Shown here in pieces: positions 37,081 through 51,320 of a stretch of DNA of 64,000 bases (its first letter is position 1; every line of letters begins with the position of its first letter). The stretch comes from Faecalicatena absiana (GTDB lineage Bacteria; Bacillota; Bacilli; Lactobacillales; Lactobacillaceae). A program made the translations under genes and the position numbers. The notes below the pieces were generated by a model, which did no database searches, was not told the DNA's origin, and worked only from the letters and a program-made list of their open reading frames with translations. The stretch covers positions 48,924-112,923 of the forward strand of contig JAEDAG010000001.1 of assembly GCA_017309015.1 (NCBI GenBank). The letters are read 5' to 3'.

Positions 37081-38271
37081 TTAAAAGTCGCCAGCAGTAC
37101 TGAACATGTAGTCCTTATTGTGCCACTTCATGGAGAGGATCAAGCCCACCCCAATCATATTCCCCAAGAGGGCCGACCCACCCTGTGAAACAAATGGCAG
37201 AGGAACCCCGGTAAGGGGCAACAAATCAATGCTCATGCCGATGTTTTCAAAAACGTGGAACAAAATCATCATGATAATCCCTGTGGACACGTATGAGTAA
37301 AAAGCGTTCTTAGTGTCGAAGGTAATCTTGACCATTTGGATGATCAAAACCAGGTAGATCCCGATCAAGCTCACCCCGCCGACAAAACCAAAGGTTTCAC
37401 CGATAACGGAGAAGATCATGTCGGAGTTTCTAACCGGCACGTAGACCTTGATGTTGTTCCAGCCATTGCCAAAGACCTGGCCAGAACCGATCGCCTTCAT
37501 TGACTGCCAAAGCTGGTAAGCTGAATTACTCGTCGCTCCTGAAGGGTCTGACCAGGACTTAATTCTTTCCAGCTGGTAAGTCTTGAAATAGTGGCTCAGG
37601 ATCGTCTGCCCTTCCTTGGTAAAGACCAGAAGAATGGCAGTAATCCCCACAACCGCCATCAAGACGAAGACGGGCACGATAATAGCCCAGGAAATCCCGG
37701 AAACCAACAGAATGCCGGCCGTAATGGCGACGAAGACCAAGCAGGTCCCAAAGTCTGGCTGCAGCATCAGCAAAATGCCGACTGGCAGGAACCAGGCAAT
37801 AACCTTCCCGATCAGCAGCCAGTCATTCTTCAAGTTGTGGGCATAGCGCTGGTTGTGCTCACGCACGACCCGGGCCAGCTGCAGGATATAGGCCGGCTTC
37901 ATGACTTCCGAGGGCTGGAAACTGATTGGTCCAACGACGAACCAGGATTTGGCCCCACTGAGAGCCGCCGTCGAGCGGTCATAAAGGAACAAAACCAGGA
38001 CCAAGAGGACCAGGCCGACGCCATATAAGTATGGAGCCAACTTGAAGATCTGTTCAGCATCAAAGTGCATGATAAAAGCCACCATAGTCCAGCAGATCAC
38101 GTACCAGATGATCTGCATGACCACTGTCTTGACTGGTGTCCCATAGGTCGAGTCGTTTGATGACGCGTTGTAGATCGAATAAAAACTGACGAAAGACAGC
38201 AATACGACCGGGATGATAACCCCCCAGGCGATCCGATCATACCAATTGTTCTCTTCTTGAACTTTTGCCAT
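37081..38271 (-). CDS. rodA: Rod-shape glycan polymerase RodA (SEDS family)
   Basis: A SEDS-family peptidoglycan glycosyltransferase that works in cell elongation with a class B PBP and MreBCD. The 396 residues have about ten membrane segments. The family stretches include GAKSWFVVGPISFQPSEVMKPAYI near 104, the LLMLQPDFGTCLVF region near 175 that supplies the catalytic Asp loop, and the C-terminal LPLTGVPLPFVSQGGSALLGNM near 352, which is diagnostic. The ribosome site is weak. It is last in the run from mbl through yidD and DUF2969. Confidence 0.93.
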   Translation of the reverse strand: MAKVQEENNWYDRIAWGVIIPVVLLSFVSFYSIYNASSNDSTYGTPVKTVVMQIIWYVICWTMVAFIMHFDAEQIFKLAPYLYGVGLVLLVLVLFLYDRSTAALSGAKSWFVVGPISFQPSEVMKPAYILQLARVVREHNQRYAHNLKNDWLLIGKVIAWFLPVGILLMLQPDFGTCLVFVAITAGILLVSGISWAIIVPVFVLMAVVGITAILLVFTKEGQTILSHYFKTYQLERIKSWSDPSGATSNSAYQLWQSMKAIGSGQVFGNGWNNIKVYVPVRNSDMIFSVIGETFGFVGGVSLIGIYLVLIIQMVKITFDTKNAFYSYVSTGIIMMILFHVFENIGMSIDLLPLTGVPLPFVSQGGSALLGNMIGVGLILSMKWHNKDYMFSTAGDF

Positions 38272-38293
38272 GAATAATCACTACTTATCAATC

Positions 38294-38521
38294 TTACTTT
38301 TCATGCAAGGTGAAGTATGCAAGAAGGTCATTAATACCAGCATCAAGGGTTTTAGCGAACATCACGCTGTTTGTCTTGTTGGTAGTAACCCGGTACTTGC
38401 CTTCAACCTTTTCAATCAAGCCAATTGTCTTCTTCTTCGGAATGACAACTTCCCAAGTCGGAAGTGAGCGTCCCTTGAGTTCGTTGACTTCAATCCCAAT
38501 GTTTTCTTGACTTCTTGACAT
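38294..38521 (-). CDS. DUF2969 family protein
   Basis: A 75-residue soluble protein: MSRSQENIGIEVNELKG start, a basic middle (VIPKKKTIGLIEKVEGKYRV) and the end AGINDLLAYFTLHEK. It fits the small DUF2969 family of lactobacilli, usually encoded next to yidD and rodA as here. Its function is unknown. It follows yidD by eight bases and precedes rodA by 22, so it is part of that operon. Confidence 0.8.
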   Translation of the reverse strand: MSRSQENIGIEVNELKGRSLPTWEVVIPKKKTIGLIEKVEGKYRVTTNKTNSVMFAKTLDAGINDLLAYFTLHEK

Positions 38522-38529
38522 GTTTCCTC

Positions 38530-38826
38530 CTAGTTGGCGTCACTGTGAAATTTCTTGACGATAATCTCATCCTCATAGCGCTCAGGGTGCGGGTTCTTGA
38601 ACAAGGTGAAATTATCCGGCACTGGATCCACCCCACCCCGGTTAAAAGGATTGCAGCGCAGAATGCGGGCGCAGCCCATGATCAGTCCCAAGATCAATCC
38701 ATGCTTCTGCAGGGCATCAATCATGTAGCTGGAACAAGTCGGGTAGAAGCGGCAGCTGTCCGGCAAAATTGGCGACAAGAGCTTCTGATAGCCCTTGACC
38801 AAAAAGATCAACAAATTTCGGATCAT
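38530..38826 (-). CDS. yidD: Membrane protein insertion efficiency factor YidD
   Basis: A 98-residue peripheral membrane protein that helps YidC-dependent insertion. It starts with an amphipathic helix ([18 protein letters not shown]) and has the conserved cysteine pattern [15 protein letters not shown] near 25-39 and [13 protein letters not shown] near 59, which defines the family. It lies two bases after the mbl stop. Elsewhere yidD is often near rpmH and rnpA; in lactobacilli this location next to mbl is common. Confidence 0.92.
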   Translation of the reverse strand: MIRNLLIFLVKGYQKLLSPILPDSCRFYPTCSSYMIDALQKHGLILGLIMGCARILRCNPFNRGGVDPVPDNFTLFKNPHPERYEDEIIVKKFHSDAN

Positions 38827-38828
38827 GT

Positions 38829-39818
38829 TTAGTGACGCTCGTGCTTTTCAATATTTTGCAGCAGGATCCCGGTCCCCAGGGCCACTGATTCCAGTGGTGA
38901 CTCAGCGATCAGGACTGGAACTGACAAGTGGTCAGCGATCAGCTTGTCGATATTCTTCAGCAGCGCCCCACCACCGGTGATCATGATGCCCCGGTCGATA
39001 ATGTCGGCTGACAATTCTGGCGGCGTCTCCTGCAAGACCTGCTTAGTCGCGGCAATGATGGACAACAGGCCTGGGGTCAGGGCTTCGCAGATTTCTTCTG
39101 CAGACACCGTGATCTGCTTTGGCAGACCGTCAATCGTATCCCGGCCCCGGACCGTCATGGTTTCATCCTTATCCGGATCGGTTGCCGCGCCAATCTCAAT
39201 CTTGATCGTTTCCGCGGTTCTGGTCCCGATCAAGAGTTGATGGTTGGCCTTAATGTAGTTGACGATCGCTTGGTTCATCTTGTCGCCGGCATAGCGCAAG
39301 GACTTGGAAGTAACGATTTCTCCCATTGACAGGATCGCGATGTCCGTGGTCCCGCCACCGATGTCGATGACCATGTTGCCTTGCGGCTTGAAGATGTCCA
39401 GGCCAGCCCCGACGGCTGCCACCTTTGGCTCAAAGTCCAGGTAGACCTTGCCGCCGCCAGACTTTTCCGCGGCTTGAATGATCGCCTTTTGCTCAATCGA
39501 GGTCACGCCAGTTGGGGTGCAGACCAAAATGTTCGGCTTGGACATGAAGCCCTTCACGTTCAGCTTCTCAATAAAGTAAGACAGCATGGCTTCAGTGATG
39601 TCAAAGTCAGCAATTACGCCATCCTTAAGTGGCCGGATCACGCGGATGTTGCCAGGAGTACGCCCTACCATTTCATAAGCTTCCGTCCCCACTGCGACTA
39701 CCTTGTTGGTGTTTGTATCAACAGCAACGACAGAAGGCTCATCAATCACGATGCCTTTACCGGAAACGTTGATCAAAACGTTCGCGGTACCTAAATCAAT
39801 ACCAATATCTTTTGACAC
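38829..39818 (-). CDS. mbl: MreB paralogue (Mbl-like actin)
   Basis: A second MreB-type actin, 329 residues from a GTG start with GGAGG eight bases upstream. The longer frame begins inside the ribosome site. It carries DIGLGTANVL-type phosphate 1 ([11 protein letters not shown]), phosphate 2 [10 protein letters not shown] and [10 protein letters not shown] near 280. It is encoded between DUF1146/atp genes and yidD/rodA, apart from mreBCD, the usual place of mbl. Together with MreB and RodA it should organise lateral wall synthesis. Confidence 0.92.
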   Translation of the reverse strand: MSKDIGIDLGTANVLINVSGKGIVIDEPSVVAVDTNTNKVVAVGTEAYEMVGRTPGNIRVIRPLKDGVIADFDITEAMLSYFIEKLNVKGFMSKPNILVCTPTGVTSIEQKAIIQAAEKSGGGKVYLDFEPKVAAVGAGLDIFKPQGNMVIDIGGGTTDIAILSMGEIVTSKSLRYAGDKMNQAIVNYIKANHQLLIGTRTAETIKIEIGAATDPDKDETMTVRGRDTIDGLPKQITVSAEEICEALTPGLLSIIAATKQVLQETPPELSADIIDRGIMITGGGALLKNIDKLIADHLSVPVLIAESPLESVALGTGILLQNIEKHERH

Positions 39819-39848
39819 GTATATTTCCTCCATAACATATTAATGTTA

Positions 39849-39857
39849 ATTGTACCA
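39849..39857 (-). promoter_or_regulatory. Extended -10 of mbl
   Basis: On the minus strand TG-G-TACAAT lies about 30 bases before the GTG of mbl. No good -35 is seen, which is usual for extended -10 promoters. Confidence 0.5.
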
Positions 39858-39903
39858 TAAAAGGTGTACGGGTTACCTGATTCGCCTAACCCTTTTAGCA
39901 ATT

Positions 39904-40134
39904 TTAAAAAAGGTTGGACAGCTGCAGGGAGCTATCAATAAAGGAAATCACGAATTGGGCCACCAGGTAGCCCAAGGCAATGGCCGTAAAGATCAAAAAG
40001 GTCTGGGCTTCAAATGGCTTGTCTGACCGGATCAGGTTTTCGATCTTGACTGCTTTGACGGCCTGGAAGGCCAGGGCGATGGCCACCAGGTAAATGACGA
40101 TGCTGAGCACCGCATGAATTCCGAGTTGTCTCAT
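39904..40134 (-). CDS. DUF1146 family membrane protein (YwzB)
   Basis: A 76-residue protein with two membrane helices (about 8-27 and 48-67) separated by a short charged loop KIENLIRSDKPFEAQTF. GGAGA precedes its ATG. DUF1146 proteins are commonly encoded just downstream of the ATP synthase operon, as here, but their function is unknown. It follows the atpC terminator, so it may be expressed by read-through or from an unseen promoter. Confidence 0.82.
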   Translation of the reverse strand: MRQLGIHAVLSIVIYLVAIALAFQAVKAVKIENLIRSDKPFEAQTFLIFTAIALGYLVAQFVISFIDSSLQLSNLF

Positions 40135-40148
40135 AATAAAATCTCCAT

Positions 40149-40174
40149 CAAAAAAGAGCGGATTGACTCCGCTC
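40149..40174 (-). terminator. Terminator of the ATP synthase operon
   Basis: On the minus strand GAGCGGA and TCCGCTC pair around a five-base loop, followed by six T. It starts nine bases after the atpC stop. Confidence 0.88.
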
Positions 40175-40182
40175 TTTCCCTT

Positions 40183-40626
40183 TTATTTGTGGTGAAGCGC
40201 ATCGTAAACACGAATACGGGTAACCGCACGCTGCAATGCAAGTTCTGCACGCTGCAATGACTGTTGGTCGTGCTTTTCCTTGGCTTCCTTGATGTGGGCT
40301 TCTGCCCGCTGCTTGGCAGCCTCGGCACGCGTAAGGTCAATGTTCCGGGCGCGTTCAGCATTATCGGCAATAATCGTGGCCACGTTGTCGGCAAAGGCGA
40401 TGATTCCGCCGCTGACGGCAATGTGGTCAACCTTGTGGTCCATTTCTGCTCCTCTTTGGACCCGGATTTCCCCAATCGCAAGCGGCGTAAGAATCGGCAT
40501 GTGATTGTACAGGATTTGCCGGTCACCATCAACAGCCCGCATTGAGACGGAGCTGCCACGGTGAGAGTAGATCAGGCCATTCGGCGTCACGATCTTGATC
40601 TGAAAAAGTTTCTCTGGTTCTGCCAT
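40183..40626 (-). CDS. atpC: ATP synthase F1 epsilon subunit
   Basis: The rotor subunit that joins gamma to the c-ring and can inhibit hydrolysis. The 147 residues have the N-terminal beta-sandwich ([36 protein letters not shown]) and a C-terminal pair of helices rich in Ala, Glu, Lys and Arg (from about 92). It is the last gene of the operon, 11 bases after atpD. In lactobacilli the complex mainly pumps protons out at the cost of ATP for pH homeostasis. Confidence 0.95.
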   Translation of the reverse strand: MAEPEKLFQIKIVTPNGLIYSHRGSSVSMRAVDGDRQILYNHMPILTPLAIGEIRVQRGAEMDHKVDHIAVSGGIIAFADNVATIIADNAERARNIDLTRAEAAKQRAEAHIKEAKEKHDQQSLQRAELALQRAVTRIRVYDALHHK

Positions 40627-40637
40627 GGTGCATCACC

Positions 40638-43062
<2,425 letters not shown>

Positions 43063-43072
43063 AGTCTACCTC

Positions 43073-45152
<2,080 letters not shown>

Positions 45153-45153
<1 letters not shown>

Positions 45154-45659
45154 TAGTCATTCAACCCCTTAATGAACTGATCAACTAAATCCTTTTGATC
45201 AGCAGCAGATAAGTTCTTAGCAATTACCTTTTCAGCAATCGTCACGGAAAGATCAGCCACTTCGTCTCTGGCTTCGTTTAAGGCGTCAGCCTTGGCTTGG
45301 GCAGCTTCGGCTTTGGCCTTTTCCCGGATGCCAGCGGCATCGGCAGTTGCTTGGGCAACCATTTCCTTGCCGGTCTTTTGTGCATTGCTCTTTGCATCGG
45401 AGAGAATTTGCGTTGCTTCTTGTCTTGAATTCTGCAAAGCAGCTTCCCGTTCATTGGCTAAAGTTTCAGCCTTCTTGCGGTTGCTGGCAGCTTGATCCAA
45501 GTCATCAATGACTTTTTGACGGCGCTTCTCCATCATGTTCTTGACTGGACCCCAAGCATAGTGCTCAACGGCCAGCAGAAGGATGGCGAAAACGATCAGG
45601 TACCACAACATGTTGGCAATGTAGATCTCAGCGCCGGCTAATACTGGTTGAAATATCAT
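45153..45659 (-). CDS. atpF: ATP synthase F0 b subunit
   Basis: Forms the peripheral stalk that holds the stator. I use the ATG giving MIFQPVLAGAEIYIANMLWY, six bases after AAGGA; a TTG two codons upstream is too close. The 168 residues have one membrane helix near 10-32 and a long charged helix rich in Ala, Glu and Lys, then the AtpH-binding end. It lies between atpE and atpH. Confidence 0.95.
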
Positions 45660-45714
45660 CGACAATCCTTCTCTCTCAATTTATTAGTGATAGTAAAGTT
45701 TTTTAAAAAAGACT

Positions 45715-45942
45715 TTATTTCAGGAACAAAATCAAGAAAGCGATAACGATGGCCAAAATTGGAACGGCTTCGATCAAACCAACACCGATGAACATGGTTG
45801 ATCTCAAGTTACCAGCGCTTTCTGGTTGGCGAGCAATACCTTCAATAGTCTTGGAAATAACCTTACCGTTACCCCATGAAGCAGCTAAAGCGGCGATACC
45901 AGCAACAAGAGCAGCTGCTAAATACTTTAAACCTTGAGTCAT
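45715..45942 (-). CDS. atpE: ATP synthase F0 c subunit
   Basis: The proton-carrying rotor ring subunit. From the ATG after GGAGGT it has 75 residues in two membrane helices: the first holds [17 protein letters not shown], the loop has ARQPES, and the second has the proton-binding Glu in [14 protein letters not shown] near 58. It has a Glu, not an Asp, at that site as in other Firmicutes. It lies 55 bases upstream of atpF. Confidence 0.96.
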   Translation of the reverse strand: MTQGLKYLAAALVAGIAALAASWGNGKVISKTIEGIARQPESAGNLRSTMFIGVGLIEAVPILAIVIAFLILFLK

Positions 45943-45961
45943 AATAAAACCTCCGAAAAAA

Positions 45962-46675
45962 TTATTCTTGCGTAACCTTCTTGCCAATATAAACCATTGA
46001 CAGAGTTACAAAAACATACGCCTGGATAGAGCCAATGAAGACAGAGAAACCTTGCCAGATCATTGCCAGTGGGGCGGCCAGGATCCGGGTAATAATCCCG
46101 TAGCTTGGGCCGAGCTGTCCGCCGATCAGCGTCAGCAGGACTTCACCGGCAAAAATGTTACCGTAAAGACGCAGTGACAACGTCAAGAAGTTGGTGAATT
46201 CTTCAATGACGTTGATTGGCAAGAGGAAGCCTACCGGATTTGCATAATTCTTCAGGTAGCCCTTCGTGCCAAATTTCTGGATCCCAAAGGTAAACGACAG
46301 AAGCAAGGTCATCATCGCGAACGACATTGTCGTCACTGGATCAGCAGTTGGTGATTTGATGACCATGTAGTCACCGACTTTCACTTCCAAGAACAACCCA
46401 AGTTGGTTCATGCAGAAGATGAAAAGGAAGAGAACAAAGGCGTACAGCGACAGGTGCTTTCTGGCTGCCTCATCGCTGACGTTGTCCCGAACGATGCCGT
46501 CAGTGAAGTCGATCATCATTTCCAGGGCGTTCTGCTTATTGTTCGGTTTCATTTCAATCTTACGTGAAAGAGCGTAACAAATGGCAAAAACCACAATTGC
46601 CATCAAGGTTGAACCAATTACGCCGACCATGTCGACATTCCAACCAAATATATTGAAGACAAGTGGATTCTCCAA
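45962..46675 (-). CDS. atpB: ATP synthase F0 a subunit
   Basis: The stator half-channel for protons. The 237 residues have about five or six membrane segments and the key segment [18 protein letters not shown] near 175 with the essential Arg. The start is a TTG ([12 protein letters not shown]) about ten bases after GGGAGG. It is the first gene of the operon: there is no atpI between it and upp. The region upstream is AT-rich and may hold the promoter. Confidence 0.94.
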   Translation of the reverse strand: MENPLVFNIFGWNVDMVGVIGSTLMAIVVFAICYALSRKIEMKPNNKQNALEMMIDFTDGIVRDNVSDEAARKHLSLYAFVLFLFIFCMNQLGLFLEVKVGDYMVIKSPTADPVTTMSFAMMTLLLSFTFGIQKFGTKGYLKNYANPVGFLLPINVIEEFTNFLTLSLRLYGNIFAGEVLLTLIGGQLGPSYGIITRILAAPLAMIWQGFSVFIGSIQAYVFVTLSMVYIGKKVTQE

Positions 46676-46783
46676 TTCTTCGTGACCTCCCTTCTTGTGC
46701 TTAAATCTTCAAACACGTCATATATTTTACACCAATTAAAAGTTTTGGGTACTCTTGTAAACGCTATAATTGCGAAAATAAAT

Positions 46784-47413
46784 TTACTTGGTCCCGAAGA
46801 TCCGGTCGCCCGCATCCCCCAATCCTGGGAAGATGTAGCCGTTTGGCATCAGCTTTTCGTCCAAGGCAGCACAGTAGATGTCAACGTCCGGATTTTCTTC
46901 CTGAATCGCCTTGACGCCTTCTGGAGCAGCTACCAAAACTGCGAGCTTAATATCGGTCACGCCGCGCTTCTTGAGCGCGTTGATCGCCAAGTTGGCCGAA
47001 CCGCCAGTTGCCAGCATTGGGTCAACGACGATGCATTCGCGTTCGGTCACGTCCTTTGGCATCTTGAAGAAGTATTCAACCGGCTTCAAGGTTTCTTCAT
47101 CCCGGTACATTCCGATCACGCCAACCTTAGCGGATGGAATCATTTCCAAAACGCCATTCACCATGCCCATGCCCGCACGCAGGATTGGAACGATGGTCAG
47201 CTTCTTGCCGGCCAATTCCTTCTGCACCGTCTTCCCCATTGGGGTTTCGATCTCAACATCTTGCAACGGCAAGTCGCGGGTCATTTCGTAGGTCATCAGC
47301 CCTGCGATTTCCCCAACGATCCGGCGGAACTCATTTGAGCCAGTGTCCTTGCGGCGAATAATCGTCAGCTTGTGCTGGATCAATGGATGGTTTAACACAG
47401 TAAGTTTTCCCAT
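46784..47413 (-). CDS. upp: Uracil phosphoribosyltransferase
   Basis: Salvages uracil with PRPP to make UMP. From the ATG giving [17 protein letters not shown] (GGAGG upstream) it has 209 residues. It carries the PRPP-binding loop [12 protein letters not shown] near 128-139 and the uracil-binding end [22 protein letters not shown], both typical. It has its own promoter and precedes the ATP synthase operon, as in B. subtilis. Confidence 0.96.
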   Translation of the reverse strand: MGKLTVLNHPLIQHKLTIIRRKDTGSNEFRRIVGEIAGLMTYEMTRDLPLQDVEIETPMGKTVQKELAGKKLTIVPILRAGMGMVNGVLEMIPSAKVGVIGMYRDEETLKPVEYFFKMPKDVTERECIVVDPMLATGGSANLAINALKKRGVTDIKLAVLVAAPEGVKAIQEENPDVDIYCAALDEKLMPNGYIFPGLGDAGDRIFGTK

Positions 47414-47450
47414 TAAAAATCCTCCATTCAAAAAATACCATGTCATCAAT

Positions 47451-47479
47451 ATTATAAAAAAAAACAGAAAGAGTTCAAA
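47451..47479 (-). promoter_or_regulatory. Sigma-A promoter of upp
   Basis: On the minus strand TTTGAA (47474-47479) and TATAAT (47451-47456) have a 17-base spacer. The -35 overlaps the loop of the preceding terminator. Confidence 0.65.
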
Positions 47480-47492
47480 CCCTTTCTGTTCA
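47455..47492 (-). terminator. Terminator downstream of the Sua5-type gene
   Basis: On the minus strand AACAGAAAG and CTTTCTGTT pair around an eight- to ten-base loop, followed by a long run of T. It lies about 120 bases after the tsaC-type stop. That 120-base stretch itself contains nothing I recognise. Confidence 0.8.
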
Positions 47493-47612
47493 CGCTTTTC
47501 GCTAATTTCCGCGCCTTGACCAATCCACGGTCTTTGGGCAAGTCAATCAGACAAATCGGCGTCTTTGTCGCTTAGTTTTAATTATTAAATAATCAGCCAG
47601 TATGCTAATTTC

Positions 47613-48608
47613 TTACAGGTGGTGACCACCAGCTGCCTTGTTCAAGCGGTTCATATATGCCAGGCTCTCTTCGCCTTCCGTGAACCCTTGCACGTAAATC
47701 TTCTTGATTTGGTCCATATCATCGAAATAGCGCAAGCCCCCAAACAGGTTGTGGTCAGCATCAACCAAGTCCCGGCCTAAGTCAAACTTGTTCCCTCGCG
47801 GCAATTCCAAGCCGGCCAGAAGGCTGCCCAGTGCCATGACCCCGCATGAAGCGTCAAGCGGCAGCTCCTTGAAGCTGGCTGGATCATCAACCACGTAGAC
47901 CTGCGCGGCTGGCGCGTAGTGCCGGTACTTCATCCCTGGAGCCTTTGGCACGTCCTTGTCGCCCACCTTGCCGGTGTTGACGCGGACGTCTTCGCCCAAG
48001 ACCTCGCTGATTTCTTCCGGCGTGATCTTGCCTGGCCGCAAGACGACGGCCGGCTCAACGGACAGGTCAACGATCGTGGATTCAAGGCCAACCTCAGTCT
48101 CCCCGCCGTCAACGATCCCGGCAATCTTGCCCTTCAGGTCGTGGTAGACGTGCTGGGCGGTGGTTGGACTTGGCTTGGTGGAAGTATTGGCTGACGGGCC
48201 CACGATCGGCTTGCCCAGCTTGGCAATCAGGTCATGGGTCAATTGGTCGTCCGGGCAGCGGAAGGCCACCGTCTTCAAGCCGCCAGTCACGGCTTCAGGC
48301 AGGGTCCCCTCCTTGACAAAGAGCAGGATCGTCAACGGGCCCGGCCAAAAGCGCTTGATCAGCTTTTCTGCCCGCTCCGGGACTTCCTTGGCGTATGGCC
48401 GCATCATTTCTTCATCAGCCACGGTCACGATCAGGGGATTGTCGCTTGGGCGTCCCTTGGCCGCGTAAACTTTCTTGACGGAGTCTTCTCTTGTGGCCAA
48501 GGCTCCCAGGCCATAGACGGTTTCAGTTGGGAAAGCCACCAGCTGCCCTTGACTCAAGAGCTTGGCCGCCTCATCCAGCTGATCCTTGTTAAAAATCTTC
48601 GTTTCCAT
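47613..48608 (-). CDS. tsaC: L-threonylcarbamoyladenylate synthase, Sua5 type
   Basis: Makes threonylcarbamoyl-AMP for the t6A37 modification of tRNAs that read ANN codons. The 331 residues have the YrdC domain (LVAFPTETVYGLGALA near 22-38, KGRPSDNPLIV near 51) and a C-terminal Sua5 domain after the linker PGMKYRHYAP. I start at the ATG that forms TAATG with the prmC stop. An ATG four codons upstream lies too close to GGAGA but cannot be excluded. Confidence 0.92.
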   Translation of the reverse strand: METKIFNKDQLDEAAKLLSQGQLVAFPTETVYGLGALATREDSVKKVYAAKGRPSDNPLIVTVADEEMMRPYAKEVPERAEKLIKRFWPGPLTILLFVKEGTLPEAVTGGLKTVAFRCPDDQLTHDLIAKLGKPIVGPSANTSTKPSPTTAQHVYHDLKGKIAGIVDGGETEVGLESTIVDLSVEPAVVLRPGKITPEEISEVLGEDVRVNTGKVGDKDVPKAPGMKYRHYAPAAQVYVVDDPASFKELPLDASCGVMALGSLLAGLELPRGNKFDLGRDLVDADHNLFGGLRYFDDMDQIKKIYVQGFTEGEESLAYMNRLNKAAGGHHL

Positions 48609-49450
48609 TACTTCTGCCATTCTCCATAAACCATCCGGGGCTTGCCCGCCATATCCTTGCGGAACTCGATCTTGAAATCAGGCAATTCTTTGGCAAACAA
48701 GGCCTTTAATTCATCTTCCTCGCTGAAGCCGAATTCCAGGAAGAAGCGGCCGCCTGAATTCAGGTGATCGCGCACCTGCTTGGCGAACTTCCGGTAGAAT
48801 TCCAAGCCGTCCTTCCCGCCAAAGAGGGCTTCTTTAGGTTCATTGTCCAGAACGCTTTGATCCATCACGTTTTTTTCGCTTGGCTTGATGTACGGCGGGT
48901 TGGAAATGATCAGGTCAAACTTCCCTAAGCCAAGCAGGACGTTGGCCTTGCGGGTCGTCACGTCGACGCCGTAAGTCAGGAAATTTTCCTCGCTGATCAG
49001 CAAAGGCGCGTCAGCAATGTCGCTGGCGTAATACTTCAGGCCGGTCAAGCCCTTTTTCTCAGCTTCCTTGGCCAAGGCAACGGTAATATTGCCTGAGCCC
49101 GTTCCTAGGTCCAAGACCACGTCATTATCTTGCAGGTGCTCCAAGGCCCATTCAACCAGTTCCTCGGTCTCAAAGCGGGGAATCAAGACCCCGCGGGCCA
49201 CCTTCAGCTTGTAGCCCAAAAACCAGGCATAGCCCAGAATATACTGGGGTGAAATCCCCTTGGCCAGCTTCTTGACGTCCTTGTTGACCTGCTTGACCTG
49301 GTCATCGGTCAATTCCAGATCCTGCTTGAGCTCATACTGGCTTGGGGTCAGGCCCAGTCTTTCGGCCAGTACGTAGTCGATATCGTCTTGACGCGCGTTC
49401 TCAGCCATTTCGCTGGCTTTGATCCGCATGTCCTTCAAAGTCTTAGGCAT
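48608..49450 (-). CDS. prmC: Release factor glutamine methyltransferase PrmC
   Basis: Methylates the Gln of the GGQ motif in release factors. The 280 residues have a helical N-terminal domain, the substrate stretch [19 protein letters not shown], the SAM loop [11 protein letters not shown] near 115 and the catalytic [11 protein letters not shown] near 183. The start overlaps the prfA stop by eight bases, so the enzyme is made together with its substrate RF1. Confidence 0.95.
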   Translation of the reverse strand: MPKTLKDMRIKASEMAENARQDDIDYVLAERLGLTPSQYELKQDLELTDDQVKQVNKDVKKLAKGISPQYILGYAWFLGYKLKVARGVLIPRFETEELVEWALEHLQDNDVVLDLGTGSGNITVALAKEAEKKGLTGLKYYASDIADAPLLISEENFLTYGVDVTTRKANVLLGLGKFDLIISNPPYIKPSEKNVMDQSVLDNEPKEALFGGKDGLEFYRKFAKQVRDHLNSGGRFFLEFGFSEEDELKALFAKELPDFKIEFRKDMAGKPRMVYGEWQK

Positions 49451-50528
49451 TGTCAGCCAACTCCTCTAATTGCTTGGTCTGGTAGTAAACCGTCAAAGCG
49501 TCGATAATTTCGTCCAAGTCCCCGTCCATGACCCGGTCCAGCTTGTTGATGGTCAAGCCGATCCGGTGGTCGGTTACCCGGTTTTGCGGATAGTTGTAGG
49601 TTCTGATTCTTTCAGACCGGTCACCCGTCCCCACGGCGCTCTTGCGCTTTTCGTCATACTTGTCCCGGTTCTGGCTTTCATAGAAGTCGTAGACGCGGGA
49701 CTTCAGGATTTCCATGGCCTTGGCCCGGTTCTGCTGCTGGGACCGCTGGTCCTGCATGGCAACTACGATCCCGGTTGGCAAGTGGGTCATCCGGACCGCG
49801 CTGGAAGTCTTGTTGATGTGCTGACCACCGGCACCGGATGAACGGTAGACGTCGACTCTGATGTCCTTTGGATCCAGCTCCAGGTCAACCTGCTCGTATT
49901 CAGGCATGACGGCTACCGTCGCCGTTGAGGTGTGCACCCGGCCAGCTGATTCGGTTACTGGAATCCGCTGCACCCGGTGGGCCCCGTTTTCATACTTCAG
50001 CTTGGAGTAGACCTTGTCGCCCGTGATCATGATGGCCACGTGCTTGTAGCCGCCGACTTCAGTCTGTTCCGAGTCGACCACGGAAACGTTCCAGCCTTGC
50101 TTTTCGGCATACTTTTCGTACATGCGCAAAAGGTCGCCGGCAAACAATGAGGCTTCATCGCCCCCAGCGGCCCCGCGGATTTCCATGATGATGTCCTTGT
50201 CGTCGTTGGGATCCTTTGGCAGCATCAAGATCTTGATTTCATCTTCCAGCTTGACCACTTCAGCTTCCAGCTCAGCGTTTTCCATCTTGGCCATTTCCAC
50301 CAGCTCAGCGTCTGAGCCGTCAGCAATGATTTCCTTGTTGCCGGCAATTTCTTCTTGGTCAGCCTTGTACTTGCGGTACTTTTGGATGACTTCCCGCATG
50401 TCGGCTTCTTCCTTGGTAATTTCCATGTAGCGCTTGGTGTCGCTGATGACCTCAGGGTCCGCCATCATTTCCTGCACTTCTTCATAGCGGGCTTCCAAGC
50501 TCTCCAATTGGTCCATTACTTTGTCCAT
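49443..50528 (-). CDS. prfA: Peptide chain release factor 1
   Basis: Reads UAA and UAG and releases the finished chain. The 361 residues carry a codon-recognition PVT motif ([12 protein letters not shown]) near 190 and the catalytic GGQ in [20 protein letters not shown] near 232. Length and order match bacterial RF1. It follows tdk by about 50 bases and is coupled to prmC. Confidence 0.97.
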   Translation of the reverse strand: MDKVMDQLESLEARYEEVQEMMADPEVISDTKRYMEITKEEADMREVIQKYRKYKADQEEIAGNKEIIADGSDAELVEMAKMENAELEAEVVKLEDEIKILMLPKDPNDDKDIIMEIRGAAGGDEASLFAGDLLRMYEKYAEKQGWNVSVVDSEQTEVGGYKHVAIMITGDKVYSKLKYENGAHRVQRIPVTESAGRVHTSTATVAVMPEYEQVDLELDPKDIRVDVYRSSGAGGQHINKTSSAVRMTHLPTGIVVAMQDQRSQQQNRAKAMEILKSRVYDFYESQNRDKYDEKRKSAVGTGDRSERIRTYNYPQNRVTDHRIGLTINKLDRVMDGDLDEIIDALTVYYQTKQLEELADNA

Positions 50529-50576
50529 TTTGTCCTTCTTTCCAAATCGTTAACTAACTTCTGCTAAATCAAAAAA

Positions 50577-51179
50577 CTAATCGCGCTTTTGATCCGGGTG
50601 GAAATAGTGGAAGCGGCAGACCGGGTAGTATGCCTCGTCGCCCCCTATTTGCACCTGCTCGCCCTCATAGACAGGCTGGCCATCCTTGTAGCGCAAGGCC
50701 ATGATCGCCTTGTGCCCGCAAAAATGGCAGATCGTCTTCATCTCTTCTATTTTATCAGCATAGAGCAAAAGATACTCGCTGCCTTCAAAAAGATGATTCT
50801 GAAAGTCATTCTTGAGCCCAAAGGCCATGACCGGGATATGGAGCTCGTCGACGATCCGCGCGCATTCAATGACCTGATGCTTCTTCAAGAACTGGGCCTC
50901 ATCGATCAGGACGGCAGCCAAAGGCTGCCCGTCTTTGTCCATGTCCTCTTGGTTAAGCTGCTTGATATAGTCAAACAGGTTCATGTCGTCTTCGATGACT
51001 CTCGCCTCGCGGCTGAGCCCGATCCGGGAGGCAACGACCCCCTGGCCTGAGCGGGTGTCCACGGCCGAAGTCATCAGCATGACCTTCCGGCCTTGGATTT
51101 CATAGTTGTGGGCGACTTTCAAAATTTCAATCGTTTTGCCGCTGCCCATCGCGCCGTATTCGAAAAAGAACTGTGCCAT
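50577..51179 (-). CDS. tdk: Thymidine kinase
   Basis: Phosphorylates thymidine with ATP for salvage. From the ATG giving [11 protein letters not shown] it has 200 residues. The P-loop is GAMGSGKT at 9-16, the catalytic DEAQF stretch (LIDEAQFL) lies near 87, and a zinc site is formed by CHFCGHK near 148 and a later Cys/His pair. A GTG three codons upstream is part of the ribosome site. It begins the tdk-prfA-prmC-tsaC run and is divergent from murT. Confidence 0.95.
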   Translation of the reverse strand: MAQFFFEYGAMGSGKTIEILKVAHNYEIQGRKVMLMTSAVDTRSGQGVVASRIGLSREARVIEDDMNLFDYIKQLNQEDMDKDGQPLAAVLIDEAQFLKKHQVIECARIVDELHIPVMAFGLKNDFQNHLFEGSEYLLLYADKIEEMKTICHFCGHKAIMALRYKDGQPVYEGEQVQIGGDEAYYPVCRFHYFHPDQKRD

Positions 51180-51320
51180 AATCTCCACCTTAAAATTTTT
51201 TCACTCAAATAAGTATAGAGTATTTTTCTTAAGATTGCAGGCATTCCACTAACTAATTTCGGTTATTATGGTAAGATTGTTGATAAGTTTGAAGAAAAAC
51301 AAGAACAAGGAAGATTAATA

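Noticed and set aside
40131..40559. 142-residue frame on the minus strand overlapping atpC
   Set aside because: A shifted frame of atpC; Arg, Ser and Pro richness and the lack of a ribosome site mark it as a shadow.
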